Below are positions 53,358 to 59,642 of a stretch of 59,642 nt of DNA, one piece after another. The notes beneath the pieces were generated by a model. It was given only the letters and a program-made list of their open reading frames with translations, searched no databases and was not told where the DNA came from. The stretch covers positions 1-59,642 of the forward strand of contig JACRDB010000133.1 in NCBI GenBank assembly GCA_016218725.1, read 5' to 3'. A program made the translations under genes and the position numbers. This DNA comes from Deltaproteobacteria bacterium. GTDB lineage: Bacteria > Myxococcota_A > Polyangia > Polyangiales > Ga0077539. Every line of letters begins with the position of its first letter. The stretch's first letter is position 1.

Positions 53358-55492
53358 GGCCCCACCGCCTGGAGCGCGAGGGCGAGCCAGTACGCGACCC
53401 GGGTCACCAGGGCGACCGAGCCTGGCGCCTGGCCTCCCTCGTCGGAGTCGGCGCGGCGGGCGTTGTCCAGCCTCCGATCGTCGAGGGGGAGCCGGTCGTG
53501 GGGGTCCACGCGCACCGCGCGGAGCGCCACGGGCGCGTCCCAGGCGCGCTCCCAGCGCTCGCCGAGGCCGTCCCAGCGGAAGCTCTCGGAGCGGCCGTCG
53601 GCGCGCTCCAGGGCGATGTCCACGGGCACCTGGAGCTCCCCGTCGCGCGCCACCACCACCCGGCCGACGTAGCGCCCGGCGCGCACCCGGTGGCTCTCGG
53701 CGACCTGCACCGCGTAGTTCACCCTCGCGCGGGTGAAGAGCGCCGGGCGAAGAAAGTCCCGCACGAACGCGGGCCCCGCGGCGTCCTCGAAGGCCTCGAG
53801 GAGGTCCTCCGGGGTGGGGTGCCGGAAGCGCGCGCGGTCGCTGTACCGCGCCAGCGCGGCGCGCGTCACGGACCGCCCCAGGAGGCCCTCGGCGGTGCGC
53901 AGCACCGTGGCCGTGCGGCTGTAGACGTGCGCGCCGTAGCTCCCGGAGGTAGGGAACGCCGGGGCGCCCTGGGCGATGGCCGTCGGGTACCGCAGGAGCC
54001 CCGCCCCCGCGGCCTCCCAGGGGTAGCACTCCAGGGACCCGCCCAGGAGGTCCACCACGTTGCCGCGGCGGCCGTACTGCGCCTCAAGCCCGATGCAGGT
54101 GGCGTACTCCGCCATGCCCTCGTCGAGGAAGGGCCAGGCGTTCTCGTTGCTGGCGAAGAGCCCATAGAAATACTGGTGGGCGTACTCGTGGGCGGTGACG
54201 TACTCCGTGAAGTGAACGCCCTCCGGGAGCCACCAGCGCCCCTCAGTGGTGATGAAGGTCGGGTACTCCATCCCCCCCGCGCCCTCGGCGCCGTAGGGGG
54301 GGAAGAGCACCGTGAGGTTCGGGTACGGATAGGCCCCGAAGCGCTCGGCGTACACGGGGATCACGCGCTCCAGGGAGCGCACCGCGCGCTCCGCCGACGG
54401 GAGCTCCCCGGGCGGGTACAACACCCGCACGTCGAGGTCGTTCACCGTGGACCGGAGCTCCCGGAAGCGGTCCCAGGTGGCCCAGGCAAAGTCGTGCACG
54501 TCCCGCGCGAGGTACCGGTGGCGGTCCAGGGCGCCCGCGCGCTCCGCCGGGCCCGAGGGCTGCCCCGTGGCGCCCACGACCCAACCCCGGGGCACCTCCA
54601 GGGTCACGTCGTAGCCGCCGAAGTCCGCGAAGAACTCCGTGTTGGCGTGGAACGGGAAGTGCGCCCAGCGGCCCTCGTCGGTGTACACCGCGAGCTTGGG
54701 GAACCACTGCGCCACCATATGGAAGCGCTCGTGGTACCCGGTGCGGGCGAAGACCTCCGGGAGCGTGGTCACGAAGCGCACCCGCAGGGCGATGGTCTCC
54801 CCCGGAGCGACCTCCCGGGGGAGCGTCACCTGGAGCTCCGTGCGGTCCTCTGGGAGCGTCCCATAACGCGCCGTAGCAAGGAGTTCTGCGTCGTCCAGCC
54901 GCAGCGTCTCCAGGGTGATCCTCCCGGCGCGGCCGCGGACGTTGCCCCGGTGCTCGCCCCCGGAGCTCCGGAGGAACAGCGTGCGGTCGTGCTCGAAGCC
55001 GTTCATGTAGAGCTGGAACCAGAGCTCCCGGGTGGGCGCCCGGGCGCTGTTCCTCCAGAGAATGGTCCCCTCCCCGTGGACCGCGTGGCGCTCGGCGTCG
55101 AGGCGCGCGCGGAGCACGTACCGCACGACCTCCCGGGGCCTCCCGGGGGCGGGGTCCGGAAGCGGCTCCGTCGCGGCCCTCGCGGGCTCCGGCGGGGTCA
55201 CGGGCTGGACCGCGGGCGCGCCCCCGGCCTCCGCGGGCGCGTCCTGCGCCAGGGCCGCGGCCCCGAGGTCCGTCACCCCTGGGGGCCCGGCGTCACCGCC
55301 GACGGTCGCTGTGGGGCGGTCCGGTGCCGGGGCGTCCCGCGGGGCGCCGGGCCCCGCGTCCCGCCCGGTGTCCGCCGCGGCGTCCGGGGGGTCGGCCCTC
55401 GCCGGGAGCGCCCACAGCGCGAGGAGCGCGACCAGGACCGGCCATGGTGGAAAGGATCGCAACGCCCTCAATGGGTCTCCGCCGGGGAGCAT
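53354..55492 (-). CDS. Secreted M1-family (gluzincin) metallopeptidase
   Basis: A 712-residue exported peptidase. The signal peptide (about 1-36, ending PARA) is followed by an Asp/Ala/Pro-rich linker and an N-terminal beta domain of M1 type. The catalytic domain has GAGGMEYP (the aminopeptidase GxMEN motif with Tyr for Asn) and the zinc motif HEYAH (His435, Glu436, His439). Exactly 18 residues separate it from Glu458 in LDEGMAEYA. Aminopeptidase or related activity on periplasmic or extracellular peptides is expected. The start is the ATG at 55492, which leads straight into the signal peptide; a TTG eight codons upstream is less likely. It shares a 104-bp divergent region with the cyclophilin gene. 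Confidence 0.9.
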   Translation of the reverse strand: MLPGGDPLRALRSFPPWPVLVALLALWALPARADPPDAAADTGRDAGPGAPRDAPAPDRPTATVGGDAGPPGVTDLGAAALAQDAPAEAGGAPAVQPVTPPEPARAATEPLPDPAPGRPREVVRYVLRARLDAERHAVHGEGTILWRNSARAPTRELWFQLYMNGFEHDRTLFLRSSGGEHRGNVRGRAGRITLETLRLDDAELLATARYGTLPEDRTELQVTLPREVAPGETIALRVRFVTTLPEVFARTGYHERFHMVAQWFPKLAVYTDEGRWAHFPFHANTEFFADFGGYDVTLEVPRGWVVGATGQPSGPAERAGALDRHRYLARDVHDFAWATWDRFRELRSTVNDLDVRVLYPPGELPSAERAVRSLERVIPVYAERFGAYPYPNLTVLFPPYGAEGAGGMEYPTFITTEGRWWLPEGVHFTEYVTAHEYAHQYFYGLFASNENAWPFLDEGMAEYATCIGLEAQYGRRGNVVDLLGGSLECYPWEAAGAGLLRYPTAIAQGAPAFPTSGSYGAHVYSRTATVLRTAEGLLGRSVTRAALARYSDRARFRHPTPEDLLEAFEDAAGPAFVRDFLRPALFTRARVNYAVQVAESHRVRAGRYVGRVVVARDGELQVPVDIALERADGRSESFRWDGLGERWERAWDAPVALRAVRVDPHDRLPLDDRRLDNARRADSDEGGQAPGSVALVTRVAYWLALALQAVGP

Positions 55493-55596
55493 CCCTTTGG
55501 AGGCCCGGGAGCACAAGGGCCCTGGTGGGCCCCCGGGCCGATCGGTGGTACAAAGCCGGCCGCTCGCGCCCGCGAGCCACGAAAGGAAACCGGACC

Positions 55597-56118
55597 ATGG
55601 CCAACCCCACCGCGCGCTTCGAGACCTCCCTCGGCGAGTTCACCGCCGAGCTCTACCTGGACAAGATGCCCATCACCGCGGGCAACTTCCTGAGCCTCGC
55701 CCGGAGCGGCTTCTACGACGGCCTGCACTTCCACCGGGTGATCGACAAGTTCATGATCCAGTTTGGCTGCCCGCACTCCCGGGACCCGCAGAGCCCGCGC
55801 GCGGGCACCGGCGGACCGCCCCACGGGACCATCCAGGACGAGTTCCCGGAGCAGTACCGGCTCTCCAACGAGCCCATGACCCTCTCCATGGCCAACACGG
55901 GCCGCCCCAACTCCGGGGGCTCGCAGTTCTTCATCAACACCAAGCACAACGACTACCTGGACTTTTTCACCCCCGGGACGTCCCGGCACCCGGTCTTCGG
56001 CAGGATCATCGCGGGCCAGGACGTGGTCCAGCGCATCGGCAGCACGCCCACGTCCCGCCCCGGCGACCGCCCCATCACCCCGGTGCAGGTGCGCAAGATC
56101 ACCGTCACCGAGGGCTGA
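55597..56118 (+). CDS. Cyclophilin-type peptidyl-prolyl cis-trans isomerase
   Basis: A 173-residue cytoplasmic cyclophilin that accelerates proline isomerisation during folding. Active-site residues are visible in FHRVIDKFMIQFG (Arg, Phe, Gln), MANTGRPNSGGSQFFI and FGRIIAGQDVV, and no signal peptide is present. A GAAAGGAAA Shine-Dalgarno lies about nine bases before the ATG. Upstream in-frame codons lack the fold and are not part of the gene. The TGA stop abuts the convergent carboxyltransferase stop with no spacer. Confidence 0.95.
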   Translation: MANPTARFETSLGEFTAELYLDKMPITAGNFLSLARSGFYDGLHFHRVIDKFMIQFGCPHSRDPQSPRAGTGGPPHGTIQDEFPEQYRLSNEPMTLSMANTGRPNSGGSQFFINTKHNDYLDFFTPGTSRHPVFGRIIAGQDVVQRIGSTPTSRPGDRPITPVQVRKITVTEG

Positions 56119-57690
56119 TCACACCGGGAGCACCCCCCGCTTGCGCCGCGGTCGCTCCAGGGTCTTTCCCTCCGAGAGCGCCAGGCCCCAGGCCAGCACC
56201 CTGCGGGTGTCCCGCGGGTCAATGACATCGTCCACCAGGCCCCAGCCCGCCACGCGGTAGATGTCCACGAAGCCCTGGATCGTGTCCACGAGCTGCTTCC
56301 TCACCTCCGGAGGCGGCTCCTCGGCGCCGAAGAGCTTGCGCGCCGCGATGCCCACCATGCCCTCGGCGCCCATCACGGAGATCTCCGCCCCGGGCCACGC
56401 CACGATGAGGTCCGGCTCGTACGCCCGGCCGCACATCACGAAGTACCCCGCCCCGTAGGCCTTGCGCACCACCACCGTGAGCTTGGGCACCGTCGCCGCG
56501 CTCATCGCGTGGAGCATCTTGGCCCCGTGACGGATGATCCCCGCATGCTCCACCTTGGAGCCCACCATGAACCCCGGCGTGTCCTGGAAGAACACCAGCG
56601 GGACGTTGAACGCGTCACACAACTGAATGAAGTGCGCGCCCTTGTCCGCCGCGTCCAGGTCCAGGATCCCACCGAGCTGCATCGGGTTGTTGGCCACCAT
56701 CCCCACGGTGCGGCCGTCAATGCGCGCCAGGCACGTGATGAGGTTCCTCGCCCAGCGGGGCTTGAGATCAAAGAGCTCCCCGTGGTCGGCCACCGCCCGA
56801 AGGAGCTTGTACATGTCAAACGCCCGCCGCGCCGAGTCCGGCACCAGGTCCAACAGCCCCTCCTCCCGACGCTCCACCGGGTCCGTGCAGGGCACCCTCG
56901 GAGGGGCTTCCCCACAGTGTGAGGGCATGTAGGACAGGTACTTCTTCACGGCCTCGATGCAGGCTTTGTCATCAGGGAACTCGCCGTCGCCGACGCCGGA
57001 GACCTCGCAGTGGACCTTGGAGCCGCCGAGGTCCTGCTCGGCGATGTCCTGGCCGGTGACGGCCTTGACGAGGGGAGGGCCCGCGAGGGCCATGGAGCCG
57101 ATGTTCTTCACCATGGGGACGTAGTCCGCGAGGCCCGGGATGTACGCGGTGCCCGCGGCGCCGGGGCCCACCATGGCGGCCACCTGCGGCACCACGCCGG
57201 ACATGATGACCTCCTCGCGGAAGAGGTGGCCGTAGCCCGCGAAGAGGGAGAGGGCGTCCTCGTGGCTGCGGCCGGGTTCGATGCGGGCGCCGGCGGAGTC
57301 GATGAACCACACCATGGGGTGGCGCCCGCGCAGGGCCATCTCTCGGAGGCGCGAGACCTTGACCTCGCCGGTCTCGCCGATGGAGCCGCCCTTGACGGTG
57401 AAGTCATACGCCGCGGCGCAGGTGAGGCGGCCCTGCACGTCGCCGAAGGCGCACACCACGGCGTCCGCGGGGGGCTTGTCGGCGCCGTCGGGGCCCGCCG
57501 AGGAGCCCATCTGTGTGCCGTGGGCGCCGACCTCGAAGTAGCGCCCGCCGTCGAAGAACAGGTCCAGGCGCTCGCGGGCCGTGAGCTTCCCGCGGTCGTG
57601 CTGGCGGGCGATTCTCTCCGGGCCTCCCAGCTCGGCAATCTTCGCGCGGCGGGCTTCGAGCTCCGCCACGCGCTCTCGCATCGTGGGCAT
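56119..57690 (-). CDS. Acyl-CoA carboxylase carboxyltransferase (beta) subunit
   Basis: A 523-residue biotin-dependent carboxyltransferase of the propionyl-/acyl-CoA carboxylase type. It transfers CO2 from carboxybiotin to a short or branched acyl-CoA. The N-terminal half has GKLTARERLDLFFD, KGGSIGETG and a MVGPGAAGTAYIPGLADY loop. The C-terminal half has VANNPMQLGGILD, VFFQDTPGFMVGS and RKAYGAGYFVMCG, the oxyanion-forming elements. No biotin carboxylase subunit is in the window. It is the last gene of a three-gene operon after a BKACE and an enoyl-CoA hydratase, so amino-acid or branched acyl-CoA breakdown is likely. GGAGAAG precedes the ATG. Confidence 0.93.
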   Translation of the reverse strand: MPTMRERVAELEARRAKIAELGGPERIARQHDRGKLTARERLDLFFDGGRYFEVGAHGTQMGSSAGPDGADKPPADAVVCAFGDVQGRLTCAAAYDFTVKGGSIGETGEVKVSRLREMALRGRHPMVWFIDSAGARIEPGRSHEDALSLFAGYGHLFREEVIMSGVVPQVAAMVGPGAAGTAYIPGLADYVPMVKNIGSMALAGPPLVKAVTGQDIAEQDLGGSKVHCEVSGVGDGEFPDDKACIEAVKKYLSYMPSHCGEAPPRVPCTDPVERREEGLLDLVPDSARRAFDMYKLLRAVADHGELFDLKPRWARNLITCLARIDGRTVGMVANNPMQLGGILDLDAADKGAHFIQLCDAFNVPLVFFQDTPGFMVGSKVEHAGIIRHGAKMLHAMSAATVPKLTVVVRKAYGAGYFVMCGRAYEPDLIVAWPGAEISVMGAEGMVGIAARKLFGAEEPPPEVRKQLVDTIQGFVDIYRVAGWGLVDDVIDPRDTRRVLAWGLALSEGKTLERPRRKRGVLPV

Positions 57691-57702
57691 TGGGCTTCTC
57701 CG

Positions 57703-58476
57703 TCAGTGTCCGGTCCAGTGGGGTTCGCGCTTTTCCATGTACGCCTGGAGGCCCTCGCGGGCGTCGTCGGTCCCGAGGAGCTCGAAGAGCTCGTCGCGCA
57801 GGAGCGGGAGGCTCTCCGCGAGGGGGCGCTCGCCGAGGCGAGCGAGGGCCCCGAGGCCCCGGCGCACCGCCGTGGGGCTGCGCTTCGCGAGCTCGCCGCA
57901 GAGGTGCTTCACGGTGGCGTCCAGGGCCTCCGCGGGCACCACGCGGTTGACCACCCCGAGGCGCTTCGCGTCCTCCGCGGTGACCTTCTCCCCGAGGAGC
58001 ATGAGCTCCAGGAGGGCCCTGCGCGGGAGGGTGCGGGCGAGCACGGCCATGATCATCATGGGCCACAGGCCCCGGAGCACCTCCGGGGTGCCAAAGGTGG
58101 CGGTCTCCGAGGCCACCGCCAGGTGGCACGCGGCCACGAGGCCGAAGCCCCCGCCCAGGGCCGGTCCCTGGACCCTCGCGACCAGGGGCTTGGTCGCCCC
58201 CACCATGGCCTGCAGCAGGTCCGAGAAGTCCCCCTTCATGGGCAGCGTGGACGGGGTCGTGGCGCCCGTGAACTGCGAGAAATCCGCGCCCGCGCAGAAG
58301 GCGCTGCCGGCGCCCTGGAGGAGCACCACGCGCACGGAGGGGTCCGCGTGGGCGTTCTCCAGCGCGTACAGGAGCTCGTTGATCATCTCCGGGCCGAGGG
58401 CGTTCCGCCGGTCCGGGCGGTTGAGCGTCACCGCGGCGACGTGGTCTTCAAGGGTGTAGTGGAGCGTGTGATACAT
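57703..58476 (-). CDS. Enoyl-CoA hydratase/isomerase family protein
   Basis: A 257-residue crotonase-fold enzyme. The oxyanion pocket (AFCAGADFSQF and GPALGGGFGLVAACHLAVA) and a catalytic Glu in FGTPEVLRGLWPMM are present. The PEVLRGLWPMM form is close to methylglutaconyl-CoA hydratase-like members rather than classical short-chain hydratase. It is the middle gene of the operon, 4 bp after the BKACE stop and 12 bp before the carboxyltransferase. It probably hydrates an unsaturated acyl-CoA made in the same pathway. Confidence 0.92.
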   Translation of the reverse strand: MYHTLHYTLEDHVAAVTLNRPDRRNALGPEMINELLYALENAHADPSVRVVLLQGAGSAFCAGADFSQFTGATTPSTLPMKGDFSDLLQAMVGATKPLVARVQGPALGGGFGLVAACHLAVASETATFGTPEVLRGLWPMMIMAVLARTLPRRALLELMLLGEKVTAEDAKRLGVVNRVVPAEALDATVKHLCGELAKRSPTAVRRGLGALARLGERPLAESLPLLRDELFELLGTDDAREGLQAYMEKREPHWTGH

Positions 58477-58480
58477 GGGG

Positions 58481-59338
58481 TCACCGGAGGTTGAGGCCTA
58501 GCATGGCGCGGGCCTCGGCCACGGAGGCCACCTCGCGGCCGGAGGAGCGGGCGAGGCGGACGCCCTGGGCGACCAGGTCGCCGTTGGAGCGGGCCATGGC
58601 GCCGTCGGGGAGGTAGAAGTTGTCCTCGAGGCCGACCCGGATATTGCCGCCCAGGGCGAGCGCCGCGGCGCAGAGGGTCCACTGTTCGCGGGAGATGCCC
58701 ACGACCTTCCAGGTGCTGCCTGGCGGGGCGTTGTCGGCCATGAAGGCCAGGTGCCTCGCGGTGGCGCGCACGCCGCCCACGACGCCCATGACGAAGCTGA
58801 AGTCCAGCGGGGCCTTGAGGAGCCCGAGCTCCAGGAAGGGATCCACGGACGCGACGTGGCCGGTGTCGAAGCACTCCAGCTCGGGCTTGACGCTTGCGGC
58901 GTTCATCTTCGTGAGCAGCGAGGCGATGTACTCGAAGGAGTTCTCGAAGACGAAATCGAAGACCCAGCTCTTCTTCTTCGGGTTGAATTTGGCGTAGTTC
59001 ATGGAGCCCATGTTGAGGGCGCCGATTTCGGGCTTGTAGTCGGTGATGTGCGGGGCCTTGCGCCCCTCGGGGTCCAGGGTGCCGGTGGAGAAGTTCAGGA
59101 TGATGGGGCAGGCGGCGCGGATGGCGTCGCCGAGGCAACGGTAGCGCGCGGCGGAGTAGTCCGGGGCGCCGTCGTCGTCGCGGGCGTGGATGTGGAGCAC
59201 GGCGGCGCCGGCCTCGTAGGCGCGCAGGGCCTCGCGGGCGTAGTCCTCCACGGTGTAGGGGATGGCCGGGCACTGAGCCCGGGAGGTCACCACGCCGCTC
59301 ATGGCGCAGGTCACGATCACCTTGTCGTTCAGGCCCAT
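58481..59338 (-). CDS. Beta-keto acid cleavage enzyme (BKACE, DUF849)
   Basis: A 285-residue TIM-barrel enzyme of the 3-keto-5-aminohexanoate cleavage enzyme family. It condenses a beta-keto acid with acetyl-CoA to give acetoacetate and a new CoA ester. Zinc ligands His49 and His51 lie in VLHIHARDDDG; the family motif LNMGSMNYAKF and substrate-loop segment ISREQWTLCAAALALGG-IRVGLEDN are clear. The first operon gene has AGGAG about six bases before its ATG. Founding members act in lysine fermentation, while others use carnitine- or amino-acid-derived keto acids. The substrate here is unknown, although the following hydratase and carboxylase suit an amino-acid degradation route. Confidence 0.93.
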   Translation of the reverse strand: MGLNDKVIVTCAMSGVVTSRAQCPAIPYTVEDYAREALRAYEAGAAVLHIHARDDDGAPDYSAARYRCLGDAIRAACPIILNFSTGTLDPEGRKAPHITDYKPEIGALNMGSMNYAKFNPKKKSWVFDFVFENSFEYIASLLTKMNAASVKPELECFDTGHVASVDPFLELGLLKAPLDFSFVMGVVGGVRATARHLAFMADNAPPGSTWKVVGISREQWTLCAAALALGGNIRVGLEDNFYLPDGAMARSNGDLVAQGVRLARSSGREVASVAEARAMLGLNLR

Positions 59339-59519
59339 GGCTCTCCTTCGGGCGCCGGGCGGGGAACCAGAGGGAAAGCGCCCGACCGCCGCGGAGGCTA
59401 GCACAGGCGGCGACCCGACCCCCGGACCGCCCCACCCAGGTGGAGGAGCGCTGGACAAATTTCACAAACAGCCCTGGGTTCCGGGCGATTTTACGATGGT
59501 GAGGGGGTCCTCCCCCCAT

Positions 59520-59532
59520 AGGCGTTAAGCGC
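59520..59532. other. Short hairpin in right-end intergenic region
   Basis: GGCG and CGCC pair around TTAAG. It lies in the 304-bp gap upstream of the BKACE operon (59339-59642), which otherwise shows no gene. An AT-rich patch at 59456-59495 may contain the operon promoter, but I could not place a convincing -35/-10 pair. Confidence 0.3.
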
Positions 59533-59592
59533 CATCACGTTGCGGTCTGGTCGGGACCGTTCCTCCAAGGCGCCGGGGAGCTCGGACTTCGC

Positions 59593-59626
59593 CTGGGGTT
59601 GGGCGGTGGAGCCCCGGGGTTCGCCA
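59593..59626. repeat. Structured repeat, right copy in inverted orientation
   Basis: The reverse complement of this segment matches positions 8-39 with one substitution and two single-base indels. It keeps the GGGC (59601-59604) and GCCC (59611-59614) stem around a 6-base loop. In this copy a second, outer stem, GCCTGG (59591-59596) with CCAGGC (59624-59629), encloses the first. It could be a structured RNA, a dispersed intergenic repeat or a transcription-end element. Confidence 0.5.
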
Positions 59627-59642
59627 GGCTTAGGGTCTATGA

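Overview
The window is very GC-rich and looks like chromosomal DNA of a myxobacterium or close relative (Myxococcota). The pointers are eukaryote-like Ser/Thr kinases, a PP2C phosphatase, an NtrC-type regulator with a sigma-54-like promoter, a protein ending in a MYXO-CTERM-like sorting tail, several lipoproteins whose lipobox is followed by Asp/Ala/Pro-rich linkers, giant TPR and RHS proteins, and frequent GTG starts. I saw no tRNA, rRNA, CRISPR array, insertion sequence or phage gene. This taxonomic reading is inference; no database was searched.

Layout. 1-7.1 kb: a Ser/Thr kinase (-), NAD-dependent DNA ligase with an extra BRCT domain (+), and a second kinase with an FG-GAP propeller (+). 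7.1-10.4 kb: a tightly overlapped minus-strand operon of an AurF-like diiron protein, a 2TM histidine kinase and an NtrC-family regulator, with a sigma-54-like promoter and an upstream palindrome. 10.7-16.4 kb: a MYXO-CTERM-like secreted protein, an unknown protein, a PP2C phosphatase and a CPA1 cation/proton antiporter. 16.4-22.3 kb: a very large RHS/NHL lipoprotein. 22.4-23.8 kb: a DUF3553 protein, a tandem-RRM protein and a small basic protein. 24.1-27.9 kb: a lipoprotein with an HExxH motif and a C-terminal propeller. 27.8-34.0 kb: a five-gene minus-strand operon (amine oxidase, class III aminotransferase, aldehyde dehydrogenase, C45 Ntn-hydrolase, GNAT) resembling putrescine/GABA catabolism. 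34.2-37.3 kb: a Stig1-like Cys-rich lipoprotein and a membrane spermidine-synthase-like protein. 37.3-49.7 kb: a metallo-beta-lactamase-fold lipoprotein, a 3363-residue TPR protein and a TPR lipoprotein. 49.8-51.6 kb: a crotonase-family protein and a RimK-like ATP-grasp ligase. 51.7-56.1 kb: a phytochelatin-synthase-like protein, a polytopic membrane protein, an M1-like peptidase and a cyclophilin. 56.1-59.3 kb: an acyl-CoA catabolic operon (BKACE, enoyl-CoA hydratase, carboxyltransferase).

How the genes work together. The signalling genes (two kinases, one PP2C, one two-component pair) could form a local regulatory block. Operons are packed with 4-base ATGA/GTGA overlaps, which implies translational coupling. 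A dispersed palindrome (GGTATACAC-N-GTGTATACC) recurs at gene borders, and one copy lies about 118 bp upstream of the predicted sigma-54 start, where an enhancer-binding protein would bind. The two window ends carry inverted copies of the same structured sequence of about 32 bp.
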